Notes: generated by a model from the letters alone, not told the origin. Shown: positions 26,177 through 34,911, counted from the stretch's first letter. The stretch is DNA of 61,653 nucleotides from Flavobacterium sp. (GCA_030153045.1 JASLID010000023.1:1-61653); one strand, 5' to 3'. Program-made: numbers and translations.

Positions 26177-27421
26177 CTATCCAATCAATTGCGTAAATAA
26201 ATCCTCTTTCTCGTTCAAATAACGAAACTGAAAATGATTCATTGTCATTCGCATTTTAATAGATTCGATATCTATGGGATTTTTTAGTTCAAGACCCACA
26301 ATAACAGGTCCCGTTTCCCGATTGTTTTTTTTGGCAAACTGAAAATAAGTAATGTCATCTTCGGTACCTAAAATCTCATTGACAAACTCCTTCAATGCTC
26401 CCGGTCGCTGCGGAAACTGAATCATAAAGTAGTGTTTGAGTCCTTCGTATAATAAGGAGCGTTCTTTTATTTCGGCTGTTCTTTCAATGTCGTTATTACT
26501 TCCGCTAACAATACAGACAATGTTTTTCCCTTTTATTTCATCGGCATAAAAATCCAAAGCAGCAATGGTTAAAGCACCCGCCGGTTCCACAACCATGGCT
26601 TCTTCGTTATATAGCCGTAAAATTGTGGTGCAGACTTTTCCTTCCGGAACCAAAATAATATCATCTAAATTTCTTTGGCAGATTTCAAAAGTAAGATGAC
26701 CTACTTGTTTTACCGCCGCACCATCAACAAATTTATCAATGGTCTTCAGAGGCGTATTTTTACCGTTAGCGATAGATGTTTTCATAGAAGGAGCGCCTTC
26801 CGGTTCTACTCCGATAATTTTAGTGTTTGGACTCAGATGTTTAAAAACGGTTGAAAGCCCTGAGGCTAATCCGCCACCGCCAATAGGGACAAAGACATAA
26901 TCTATGGGTTTTTCAAATGCATCTAAAATTTCCAATCCAACAGTTCCCTGACCGGCAATTACTTTGACGTCATCAAAAGGATGGATGAAAAATTTGTTGT
27001 TTTCAGTGGCGTCTTCTGCCGCTTTTGTATAGGCATCATCAAAAGAATCGCCAATCAGAACAATTTCTACAAATGATTTTCCAAACAATTGCACTTGTTT
27101 TATTTTTTGCTTGGGCGTTGTTTTAGGCATGTATATTTTGCCTTTTATTTTAAGAAGATTACAGGAATAAGCTACGCCCTGCGCATGATTTCCCGCGCTG
27201 GCGCAAACAATTCCGCTTAAGCGTTCTTTTTCCGAAAGCGAACAGGTCTTGTTGTATGCGCCTCTGATTTTATACGAACGGACCAGTTGTAAATCTTCTC
27301 TCTTTAGCAGGATGTTCGCCTGATATTCTTCTGATAAGTTCAGGTTAGCCGTTAACGGCGTAGGGTTGACTACGCCGTGTAACTGTATTTTTGCTTTTTC
27401 TATTTCTTGAAATAAATTCAT
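26177..27421 (-). CDS. ilvA: Threonine ammonia-lyase
   Basis: 414 aa. PLP-dependent deamination of threonine to 2-oxobutanoate, the entry to isoleucine synthesis. The PLP lysine is in SYKIRGAYNKT near residue 50 and the phosphate loop is IGGGGLASGLS near residue 180. A C-terminal ACT-like domain (about 335-414, HYFMIQFPQRPGALKEFV) suggests allosteric control by Ile/Val. It is the last gene of the ilvEDBNCA operon. Threonine codons in the second leader ORF (34445-34579) fit its role. Confidence 0.95.
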   Translation of the reverse strand: MNLFQEIEKAKIQLHGVVNPTPLTANLNLSEEYQANILLKREDLQLVRSYKIRGAYNKTCSLSEKERLSGIVCASAGNHAQGVAYSCNLLKIKGKIYMPKTTPKQKIKQVQLFGKSFVEIVLIGDSFDDAYTKAAEDATENNKFFIHPFDDVKVIAGQGTVGLEILDAFEKPIDYVFVPIGGGGLASGLSTVFKHLSPNTKIIGVEPEGAPSMKTSIANGKNTPLKTIDKFVDGAAVKQVGHLTFEICQRNLDDIILVPEGKVCTTILRLYNEEAMVVEPAGALTIAALDFYADEIKGKNIVCIVSGSNNDIERTAEIKERSLLYEGLKHYFMIQFPQRPGALKEFVNEILGTEDDITYFQFAKKNNRETGPVIVGLELKNPIDIESIKMRMTMNHFQFRYLNEKEDLFTQLIG

Positions 27422-27463
27422 TTTCTTAGTTATAAATTATGAGTATTTCATAATTAGTTTTTT

Positions 27464-28981
27464 TTATGCTAGAGCTGCTTCTTTTTGTGCCGTTTTCGCT
27501 TTGTCGTTTATTACGATTTTTGTCATGGCAGTCATGGCAGCACGAAGTTCGGCACCACAAATTTCTATAGAATGGTTGCGAATGGCAGCATTTACTTTTA
27601 CCAATTCGAAATTGTCAGTTGTATTTGCACTTGCATTGAAATCTTTACCAATAAGATTCGTGTTTATTTTTGTCATAAAATTGATCAATAATGGCTTGCA
27701 GGCTTGGTCAAATAAATAGCAGCCATATTCGGCAGTATCTGAAATTACACGGTTCATTTCGAACAATTTCTTGCGGGCAATGGTATTTGCAATAAGTGGT
27801 GTTTCGTGTAACGATTCATAATAAGCCGATTCTTTTTTGATTCCTGCAGCTACCATCGTTTCGTATGCCAATTCTACACCCGATTTCACGAAAGCAACCA
27901 TTAAAGTAGCATTGTCAAAATACTCTTGTTCTGTTATTTCGATACTTCCTACTGGTGTTTTTTCAAAATCTGTTTCGCCAGTCGCTGCACGCCATGATAA
28001 TAGGTTTTTGTCGCCTGCTGCCCAGTCTTCCATCATGGTTTTAGAGAATTCTCCCGACAAAATATCGTCCATGTGCTTTTTGAATAAGGGAGTCATAATG
28101 GTTTTTAATTCTTCTGATAATTTGAATGCTTCGATTTTTGCAGGATTAGAAAGACGATCCATCATATTGGTAATTCCTCCAATTTTTAGTGCTTCGGTAA
28201 TTACTTCCCAACCATATTGTACTAATTTTGAGGCATAAGCAGCGTCTATGCCTTGTTCAACCATTTTATTAAAACTTAGTATAGAACCTGTTTGCAACAA
28301 GCCACAAAGAATAGTTTGCTCTCCCATTAAATCTGATTTTACCTCTGCTACAAAAGAGGAAAGTAAAACGCCTGCTTTGTGACCTCCAGTACCCACACAA
28401 TAGGCTTTAGCAATTTCTAAACCGTCTCCATTTGGGTCATTATTTGAATGTACTGCAATTAGTGTTGGCACTCCAAAACCTCTTAAGTATTCAGCACGAA
28501 CTTCCGATGCTGGGGATTTAGGTGCAATCATAATCACGGTAATATCTTCACGAATTTGCATTCCTTCTTCTACTATATTGAAGCCATGAGAATACGATAA
28601 AGTAGCTCCTTTTTTCATTAAAGGGACAATTTTGTTTATTACTGATGTGTGTTGTTTGTCTGGCGCTAGGTTTGAAACTAAATCGGCAGTAGGAATTATT
28701 TCTTCGAATGTTCCTACTTCGAAACCATTTTCGATGGCGTTTTTGTAAGAAGCTCTTTTGCTGTCTATCGCTTCTTGACGTAAGGCATACGCCACATGAA
28801 GTCCGCTGTCACGCATGTTTTGTCCTTGTGCTAGTCCTTGTGCACCGCAACCAATGATTACTGTTTTTTTTCCAATTAGTTTGGTTACACCGTTTGCAAA
28901 TTCGCTGTTTTGCATGAAGTCACATTTTCCCAGTTCTTGAACTTTAAGGCTGTGTGGTAATGAGTTGAAATAATTTGCCAT
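27464..28981 (-). CDS. ilvC: Ketol-acid reductoisomerase, long (class II) form
   Basis: 505 aa, the long E. coli-like form with two C-terminal knotted domains. The NADPH-binding motif is IIGCGAQGLAQGQNMRDSG near residue 42. The metal-binding acidic residues are expected in the GGITNMMDRLSNPAK region and in the repeated knotted domain. It converts acetolactate and acetohydroxybutyrate to dihydroxy acids. It is the fifth gene of the operon. Confidence 0.96.
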   Translation of the reverse strand: MANYFNSLPHSLKVQELGKCDFMQNSEFANGVTKLIGKKTVIIGCGAQGLAQGQNMRDSGLHVAYALRQEAIDSKRASYKNAIENGFEVGTFEEIIPTADLVSNLAPDKQHTSVINKIVPLMKKGATLSYSHGFNIVEEGMQIREDITVIMIAPKSPASEVRAEYLRGFGVPTLIAVHSNNDPNGDGLEIAKAYCVGTGGHKAGVLLSSFVAEVKSDLMGEQTILCGLLQTGSILSFNKMVEQGIDAAYASKLVQYGWEVITEALKIGGITNMMDRLSNPAKIEAFKLSEELKTIMTPLFKKHMDDILSGEFSKTMMEDWAAGDKNLLSWRAATGETDFEKTPVGSIEITEQEYFDNATLMVAFVKSGVELAYETMVAAGIKKESAYYESLHETPLIANTIARKKLFEMNRVISDTAEYGCYLFDQACKPLLINFMTKINTNLIGKDFNASANTTDNFELVKVNAAIRNHSIEICGAELRAAMTAMTKIVINDKAKTAQKEAALA

Positions 28982-29024
28982 TTTTTTGTTTTATACGATT
29001 AATGTTTTCTTTTTTTAACTTTTT

Positions 29025-29612
29025 CTACATTTCGAAAATCATGCTTTTATGATTTAGGAATTCGTTGCTGAGCGGTTTTTTCGTTGGATTATTTTTTTCA
29101 ATTTCCAGGACTTTTTTATGTACGCCTTCGCTTGATTTTATAATGGCTACTCGAGCGCTTTTTACAAATTCGATCAACCCGTATTTGGTTAATTGATTCA
29201 GTAAATTGTTTATTTCTTCATCTTGCCCGGTAGCTTCAAAAACAGTATAATCAGCTCTAATTACAACGGCTTTCGCTCCAAATTCCCGTAACAATCGTTC
29301 TACTTTTACATCTTTGATGATGGTTGGTGTAGGAACTTTGTATAAGGCGATTTGCTGCCAGATGATTTCGTTATTGGTATTAAAATAAACCTTCAATACA
29401 TCCACGATTTTTTCCAGTTGTTTGGCTAAATTTTTAACCACAGCTTCGGTTTCTTTTACAACCAGTGTAAAACGATAGATGTTTTCGATTTCACTCGGAG
29501 AAGAATTTAAACTTTCTAAGTTTATCTTTCTTCTGGAAAAGAGGATGGCGATTTTATTGATCAGGCCTACCTGATTTTCGGTATAGATGGTTAATGTATA
29601 TTCGTTTTTCAT
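29025..29612 (-). CDS. ilvN: Acetolactate synthase, regulatory (small) subunit
   Basis: 195 aa. The N-terminal ACT domain begins YTLTIYTENQVGLINKIAIL, and a C-terminal domain contains VIRADYTVFEATGQDEEI. It binds valine and tunes the catalytic subunit encoded immediately upstream (ilvB, gap 11 nt). The symbol ilvN/ilvH depends on convention. Confidence 0.94.
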   Translation of the reverse strand: MKNEYTLTIYTENQVGLINKIAILFSRRKINLESLNSSPSEIENIYRFTLVVKETEAVVKNLAKQLEKIVDVLKVYFNTNNEIIWQQIALYKVPTPTIIKDVKVERLLREFGAKAVVIRADYTVFEATGQDEEINNLLNQLTKYGLIEFVKSARVAIIKSSEGVHKKVLEIEKNNPTKKPLSNEFLNHKSMIFEM

Positions 29613-29623
29613 TTTCGGATTAT

Positions 29624-31372
29624 TTAGATTTCTTCTTTGGTTAAAACGATTTCGGCTACTCCTTTTCCTTGTGGTACCATTGGAAAAACATTGTCTTCAT
29701 GAATTACAGCAACTTCTAACAAGAAAGAATTTGGATGATCCAGCATTTGTTTTAAACCTTCTTTTAATTCTTCTCTTTTTGAAATTTGTCTTCCATCAAT
29801 CTGGTAACTTTTTGCTACCTGGACAAAATTTGGGCTTGTGATGTCGGTGAATGAATATCTTTTTTCATGGAACAATTCCTGCCATTGACGCACCATTCCA
29901 AGGAAGCTATTGTTTAGGATTAAGATTTTGACATTCGGCTGAAACTGCATGATCGTACCCAATTCCTGAATGTTCATTTGTGCTCCACCGTCTCCCATTA
30001 TGGCAATGACCTGTCTTTCCGGTGCTCCAAATTTTGCGCCAATAGCTGCGGGCAAAGCAAATCCCATGGTGCCTAAACCACCACTGGTGATGTTGCTTCT
30101 TGTTTTGTTTTGCTTTGTATAGCGACAGGCAACCATTTGATGCTGACCAACATCGGTTACGATAACAGCATCACCGTTAGTCAGTTCATTGAGAACATTG
30201 ATTACTTCTCCCATAGTCAAATCGCCTGCTGATGGATTCAATTCATTGTCAATTAGTAAAGTAGTCTCTATTTCTTTTTTTATTTTAAATTCATTGAACC
30301 ATTCGGGGTGGGATTTTTTATCAATTAAGTTGGTTAACATCGGTAATGTTTCTTTGCAATTGCCCCAAACAGGAACGGTTGTTTGTACATTTTTGTCAAT
30401 TTCGGCCGGATCGATATCGAGGTGTATGATTTTTGCCTGCTTCGCATATTTGTCTAAGCGTCCTGTAACTCGGTCGTCAAAACGCATTCCTACAGCAATT
30501 AGAACATCACATTCATTGGTTAAAAAATTCGGGCCATAATTGCCGTGCATTCCAAGCATTCCAACCCCTAAAGGATGATTGGTCGGGATTGCACTCATTC
30601 CCATAATAGTCCATGCCGTAGGCAATCCGCCTTTTTCGATAAATGCTTGAAATTCTTTTTCGGCATTGCCTAACAAAACGCCCTGACCAAATATGACAAA
30701 GGGTTTTTTTGCCTGATTGATTATCGAAGCTGCTTTTTCCAAATATTCCAACCGAACTACGGGTTCAGGACGATAACTTCTGATATGGATGCAAGGTCTG
30801 TATCCTTTATAGTCAAAAAACTGCAGTTGCGCATTTTTTGTAATGTCTATTAAAACCGGACCGGGACGGCCTGATTTTGCAATATAAAATGCTTTCGCTA
30901 ACACTTCGGGAATTTCTGTTGCATCTGTTATTTGGTAATTCCATTTGGTGATAGGAATGGTGATATTAATGATATCCGTTTCCTGAAAAGCATCGGTACC
31001 TAATAAATGAGCGAAGACTTGTCCTGTGATGCAAACTAACGGAGTTGAATCTATTAAGGCATCGGCCAAACCTGTAATTAAATTGGTTGCGCCCGGACCG
31101 CTGGTAGCAAATACAACTCCAGTTTTACCACTTACACGTGCATAGCCTTGTGCCGCGTGAATAGCGCCTTGTTCATGACGAACTAAGATATGATTCAATC
31201 GGTCATTAAAATCATATAGCGCATCATATATAGGCATAATCGCACCTCCGGGATAACCAAAAATAGTCTTCACTTTCTCTGACAGCAAAGCATCAATCAC
31301 TGCAAGGCTACCTGTCGTATTAATTGCCTGTGTTTTTTTATCTTTTTTTTGTGAACGTTTTAATGTTTCCAT
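29624..31372 (-). CDS. ilvB: Acetolactate synthase, catalytic (large) subunit
   Basis: 582 aa from the ATG at 31372, chosen because it lies 11 nt behind the ilvD stop; the longer frame from 31405 would overlap ilvD. The TPP-binding glutamate lies in the VRHEQGAIHAAQGYAR region. The FAD/central domain is followed by the pyrophosphate motif IMGDGGAQMNIQELGT and NNSFLGMVRQWQELF. It makes acetolactate and 2-aceto-2-hydroxybutyrate. Confidence 0.96.
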   Translation of the reverse strand: METLKRSQKKDKKTQAINTTGSLAVIDALLSEKVKTIFGYPGGAIMPIYDALYDFNDRLNHILVRHEQGAIHAAQGYARVSGKTGVVFATSGPGATNLITGLADALIDSTPLVCITGQVFAHLLGTDAFQETDIINITIPITKWNYQITDATEIPEVLAKAFYIAKSGRPGPVLIDITKNAQLQFFDYKGYRPCIHIRSYRPEPVVRLEYLEKAASIINQAKKPFVIFGQGVLLGNAEKEFQAFIEKGGLPTAWTIMGMSAIPTNHPLGVGMLGMHGNYGPNFLTNECDVLIAVGMRFDDRVTGRLDKYAKQAKIIHLDIDPAEIDKNVQTTVPVWGNCKETLPMLTNLIDKKSHPEWFNEFKIKKEIETTLLIDNELNPSAGDLTMGEVINVLNELTNGDAVIVTDVGQHQMVACRYTKQNKTRSNITSGGLGTMGFALPAAIGAKFGAPERQVIAIMGDGGAQMNIQELGTIMQFQPNVKILILNNSFLGMVRQWQELFHEKRYSFTDITSPNFVQVAKSYQIDGRQISKREELKEGLKQMLDHPNSFLLEVAVIHEDNVFPMVPQGKGVAEIVLTKEEI

Positions 31373-31383
31373 GTTTTTGACTT

Positions 31384-33063
31384 TTATGATTCGTCGGTAA
31401 CGCAACCTTCTGAAGCGTCTTTTACTAATCTTGTATATTTATAAAGAACACCGTTTGTTACTTTCAATTTTGGGGTTACGAATTTCTTTCTTCTTTCTTC
31501 TAATTCTTTATCGCTGATTTCCAGATGTATTCGATTGTCGACAGCATCGATTTTGATGATGTCACCATCTTTTACAAGTGCAATTGTTCCTCCGTCGTAA
31601 GCTTCGGGCGTAATATGCCCAACTACAAAACCGTGAGTTCCACCGCTAAATCTTCCGTCGGTAATCAGGGCGACGCTTTTTCCTAAACCAGCACCAATAA
31701 TGGCTGAAGTTGGTTTTAGCATTTCGGGCATTCCCGGACCGCCTTTTGGACCTACATACCGAATAACAATGACATCGCCTGCTTCAATTTTTTTATCTTC
31801 AATGCCTTGAATGAGTTCTTTTTCACCGTCAAAAACTTTAGCAGGCCCCGTGAAACGCTCTCCTTCTTTACCTGTGATTTTAGCAACCGATCCTTTCTCG
31901 GCCAGATTTCCATATAATATTTGAAGATGCCCGGATTCCTTGATTGGATTCTCAATTGGCCGAATGATATTCTGATCTTCAAAATCAATAGCTGTAACAT
32001 TTTCTAAATTTTCGGCTAATGTTTTTCCGGTAACGGTAATGCAGTTACCGTGAAGCATTCCTTTGTTTAAAAGGTATTTCAATACCATTGGAACGCCTCC
32101 TTTTTCATGGAGATTTTGCATCAGATAATTTCCGCCGGGTTTAAAATCGGCTATTAGCGGTGTTTTGTTGCTAATTCGCTGGAAGTCATCCTGAGTGATT
32201 TTTACACCTACGCTTTTGGCCATAGCAATCATATGCAAGACAGCATTTGTGCTTCCTCCAAGAGCAATTAAAGTGGTGATGGCATTTTCAAACGCTTCAA
32301 ACGTCATGATATCTTTCGGACAGATATTCTTCTCTAATAATATTTTTACGTAGGAAGCTGCTTCTTTGCATTCTTCAATTTTTTCATGACTCACCGCCGG
32401 GTTAGAACTGGAGTAGGGAAGACTCATGCCAAGCGCTTCAATAGCAATAGCCATCGTGTTTGCTGTGTACATACCGCCACAAGCACCAGCTCCGGGACAG
32501 GAATTTTTGATGATTCCTTTAAAATCTTCTTCGGATAATTTGCCTGCTATTTTTTCGCCTAATGCTTCGAAGGCGGAAACAATGTTTAGATCTTTTCCCT
32601 GGTATTTTCCGGGAGCGATAGTTCCGCCATACACCATTATGGAAGGACGGTTTAATCTTCCCATGGCAATGATAGAGCCAGGCATATTTTTATCGCAACC
32701 TGGAATCGCAATTAATCCGTCGTAATAATGGCCGGCAACAACACTTTCGATGCTGTCTGCGATGATTTCACGACTGACCAATGAGTAACGCATACCATCG
32801 GTGCCGTTTGTTATTCCGTCACTGATTCCAATAGTATTAAAAATAAGCCCTACCATTTCTGAAGCGTTGACTTCAACTTTGATATAAGAAGCCAAATGAT
32901 TGAGATGCATATTGCAAGTGTTTCCATCGTATCCCATAGAAGCTATGCCTATGAAGGGTTGTTTTAGTTTTTCTTCGGTAAGACCAATGCCGTAAAGCAT
33001 GGCTTGTGCCGCGGGTTGTGTCGGGTCTTGGGTTACCGTTTTACTGTATCTGTTTAATTCCAT
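31384..33063 (-). CDS. ilvD: Dihydroxy-acid dehydratase
   Basis: 559 aa from the ATG at 33063, which directly follows the ilvE stop; the longer frame starting at 33087 overlaps ilvE. The iron-sulfur ligands are the cysteines in GNTCNMHL, GCDKNMPG and CPGAGACGGMYTANTMA. The C-terminal signature is LITDGRFSGGTHGFVVGH. It converts dihydroxy acids to the 2-oxo acid precursors of valine, isoleucine and leucine. Confidence 0.97.
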   Translation of the reverse strand: MELNRYSKTVTQDPTQPAAQAMLYGIGLTEEKLKQPFIGIASMGYDGNTCNMHLNHLASYIKVEVNASEMVGLIFNTIGISDGITNGTDGMRYSLVSREIIADSIESVVAGHYYDGLIAIPGCDKNMPGSIIAMGRLNRPSIMVYGGTIAPGKYQGKDLNIVSAFEALGEKIAGKLSEEDFKGIIKNSCPGAGACGGMYTANTMAIAIEALGMSLPYSSSNPAVSHEKIEECKEAASYVKILLEKNICPKDIMTFEAFENAITTLIALGGSTNAVLHMIAMAKSVGVKITQDDFQRISNKTPLIADFKPGGNYLMQNLHEKGGVPMVLKYLLNKGMLHGNCITVTGKTLAENLENVTAIDFEDQNIIRPIENPIKESGHLQILYGNLAEKGSVAKITGKEGERFTGPAKVFDGEKELIQGIEDKKIEAGDVIVIRYVGPKGGPGMPEMLKPTSAIIGAGLGKSVALITDGRFSGGTHGFVVGHITPEAYDGGTIALVKDGDIIKIDAVDNRIHLEISDKELEERRKKFVTPKLKVTNGVLYKYTRLVKDASEGCVTDES

Positions 33064-33065
33064 AA

Positions 33066-33992
33066 TTATTTTAAAGTCAGGTTGCATTCTTTTTCAAGAA
33101 CTAGATTTTTATAAGCGATTTGAAGTTTTTTACCCATGGAATCGTTCCATTTTATTGGAAATTCTTTCCCGTTTAAAGTGTTAATTCCAATTATTTCTGC
33201 AGCTGTACCACATAGAAAAGCACTGTCTGCATTTTCTAATGCTTCGGGTAAATAAAGACCTTCATTTACAGAAATATCCATTTCCTGACACAACTCTAAT
33301 ATCGTGGCTCGGGTTATTCCCGGTAGGATGTTACCCAATTGAGGAGTGTATAGAATACCATTCTTTTCAAAGAATAAATTAGAGCCGGGTCCTTCAGCGA
33401 GAAAACCATCACTATCGAGCAATAAGGCTTCGTCATACCCTTTAGATTTGGCTTCGGAAGTGGCGAGTATAGAATTTACATAGTGGCCGCATACTTTGGC
33501 TTCTACTTTTGTCGAACGTGGATGTGGTCGACAAAACGAAGAAAACGTAAGGTTCAATAGTTTTTCTCCCAGATAAGCGCCCCATTCCCAAGTACAAATC
33601 ACAATGGAAACAGCATTTGGATTATTCAGGCTCATATTGGGTGAACAAAAAACAAGTGGACGGATGTAAGCGTCGGTGAAGTTGTTTAGTTCTAATAATT
33701 CATAAGTTTTTTGTGTTAGTTCTTCGGAACTGTAGTTGAAGGGGATGCCTATGAGTTCACACGATTTTTTTAAGCGATCGTAGTGTTCTTTAGCTTTAAA
33801 AATGCGAGTTCCGTTTTCAGTTGGATAGGCTCTTATGCCTTCAAAAACGCCGTAGCCATAGTGCAGAGTTTGTCCATATAAGTCGGAGCTGGTTTCGCTG
33901 GCTTTTAAAAATTCGCCGTTGAGGTATAGGATATGATTGTCTGAATAATATAAATTATTCGTTGGGGTCAGGGTGGTGTATTTTGTGTTCAT
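33066..33992 (-). CDS. ilvE: Branched-chain amino acid aminotransferase
   Basis: 308 aa from the ATG at 33992; an in-frame GTG at 34016 would add 8 residues. PLP fold class IV: LHYGYGVFEGIRAYPTENGT, the Schiff-base lysine in VEAKVCGHYVNSIL, and the phosphate-binding GILPGITRATILEL and GTAAEIIGI motifs. It transaminates the 2-oxo acids to Val, Ile and Leu and so also completes the leucine route of leuACDB. It is the first structural gene of the ilv operon, behind a ~950-nt leader. Confidence 0.95.
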   Translation of the reverse strand: MNTKYTTLTPTNNLYYSDNHILYLNGEFLKASETSSDLYGQTLHYGYGVFEGIRAYPTENGTRIFKAKEHYDRLKKSCELIGIPFNYSSEELTQKTYELLELNNFTDAYIRPLVFCSPNMSLNNPNAVSIVICTWEWGAYLGEKLLNLTFSSFCRPHPRSTKVEAKVCGHYVNSILATSEAKSKGYDEALLLDSDGFLAEGPGSNLFFEKNGILYTPQLGNILPGITRATILELCQEMDISVNEGLYLPEALENADSAFLCGTAAEIIGINTLNGKEFPIKWNDSMGKKLQIAYKNLVLEKECNLTLK

Positions 33993-34346
33993 AATTGTTT
34001 TTATTTTATATTCCACAGCACGAAAGTAGAAGAGGTTTTAAAGTTGAATTTTCTTATTATTTTACTTTTTACAATGCTTTGAAATTGTTTTATATTTATA
34101 AATAATTGATTTTCAGTTAATTAATTTTATTTTTTTACGACGCTTACTATTGTTTTTATTTTGTAAGTAAGTGCCTGAGATCATGTGCAAATTCAAAAAA
34201 GAATGCACAAATGTTTTGCTTAACGATCCGTTTTTCTCACAGATTAGTTATAGCAATTGGGAGAAAATAAGACGAAGCAGTTATTGTGTCCGGATGATTA
34301 TTGGGATACAATAAAATCAATGTATAAAGGATGTAAAAGGGGAGGG

Positions 34347-34425
34347 AAGTGAGATTTGTTTGGCTATTCCTGCAGATTCACAGGATAAGAATAAAGTCTC
34401 TTAAGAAAAAGAGAAATGCTCACTT
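34347..34425 (-). promoter_or_regulatory. Possible folded RNA domain in the ilv leader
   Basis: In the minus-strand transcript a 7-bp helix AAGTGAG (34425-34419) / CTCACTT (34353-34347) encloses two hairpins: CTCTT/AAGAG (34413-34409/34402-34398) and TCCTG/CAGGA (34385-34381/34372-34368). It starts 20 nt after the stop codon of leader ORF 2. No run of U follows, so it is not itself a terminator. The fold is a hand prediction only. Confidence 0.35.
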
Positions 34426-34444
34426 ACGCGTCTTTGTTCCTCAT

Positions 34445-34579
34445 TTAGCAAATGCTAATGACGATAATAATGACGACGCAAATAGAAGAAAGAATTGTAG
34501 TAGTTGCAGTGGCTGTGTTTTTTGTTGATTTGTACCCTTTGGGGTTTCTGCTCTTTTTGCTTGTTTTAGTTGTTTTCAT
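34445..34579 (-). CDS. Leader peptide 2 of the ilv operon (Thr, Ile/Val rich)
   Basis: A 44-codon ORF on the minus strand. The first half is Lys/Thr/Ser rich; the second half reads TATATTTILSS followed by ICVVIIIVISIC and a TAA stop. The Thr run followed by an Ile/Val run matches the end products of the downstream pathway and the substrate of IlvA, as in attenuator peptides such as ThrL and IlvL of E. coli. The ATG lies 22 nt behind the tail of terminator 1. A CATTT/AAATG hairpin overlaps its end and a GCGTC/GACGC pair flanks the control codons. No clear terminator follows it. Confidence 0.65.
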   Translation of the reverse strand: MKTTKTSKKSRNPKGYKSTKNTATATTTILSSICVVIIIVISIC

Positions 34580-34600
34580 TTTGTTGAAATTTAGAATTGT

Positions 34601-34634
34601 TTTTAAAATAAAAAACCTCCCGGATTGGGAGGTT
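34601..34634 (-). terminator. Attenuator terminator in the ilv leader
   Basis: On the minus strand, a perfect 8-bp stem AACCTCCC/GGGAGGTT with loop AATCC is followed by TTTTATTTT. It lies 44 nt behind the stop codon of leader peptide 1 and 22 nt before leader peptide 2, not behind any large gene, which marks it as a premature terminator. Confidence 0.75.
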
Positions 34635-34671
34635 GTACTATATAGATTTTATTTTTCTATTATATATAACG

Positions 34672-34676
34672 CCTCC
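34672..34676 (-). promoter_or_regulatory. Candidate antiterminator strand GGAGG
   Basis: Three nt after the stop codon of leader peptide 1 the transcript has GGAGG, complementary to CCTCC in the 5' arm of the terminator (34632-34628). AU-rich flanks on both sides could lengthen this helix. Pairing here would prevent the terminator from forming. GGAGG could alternatively be an unrelated Shine-Dalgarno-like sequence. Confidence 0.45.
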
Positions 34677-34678
34677 TG

Positions 34679-34786
34679 TCATAATTGTGGAACCACAATA
34701 ATGACGATAATAATAGCGATGTTAATAATATTTTTCATTTCTTTTTTATATAGTCTTTTGCTAAGACTGAGGACAAAACTAATCAT
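34679..34786 (-). CDS. Leader peptide 1 of the ilv operon (Ile/Val rich)
   Basis: The minus-strand ORF has 35 codons from the ATG at 34786, or 19 codons from an inner ATG at 34738: MKNIINIAIIIVIIVVPQL and TGA. In the shorter form 8 Ile and 3 Val make up 11 of 19 residues, with five Ile and one Val codons in a seven-codon stretch after the Ala. It is followed by the GGAGG antiterminator candidate and a U-tailed terminator. This is the layout of ribosome-mediated attenuation (IlvL type). The operon start at ilvE is 687 nt downstream of its stop. No good -7 element could be placed upstream. Confidence 0.75.
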   Translation of the reverse strand: MISFVLSLSKRLYKKEMKNIINIAIIIVIIVVPQL

Positions 34787-34894
34787 ATTTTCTTAAAAGC
34801 AACATGTTTTTTGTTAAAAATTTAAAAACAGCACTAATTTTTTAGTGATATGCGTGAGGTAGAATGATGAAAATTCACGTAAATATAAAAAAAA

Positions 34895-34911
34895 CACAGT
34901 GTTTTACTGTG
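34895..34911 (-). terminator. Terminator of the ankyrin-protein transcript
   Basis: A stem CACAGT/ACTGTG with a 5-nt loop is followed on the minus strand by eight T. It separates the upstream genes (34958-36217) from the ilv leader. Confidence 0.75.

Noticed and set aside
34452..34796. A 114-codon hydrophobic ORF on the plus strand across the ilv leader
   Set aside because: It is the antisense image of the two leader ORFs and terminator. It has no promoter or homologue-like features, its hydrophobicity follows from AT-rich reverse-complement codons, and it would run through the minus-strand terminator.
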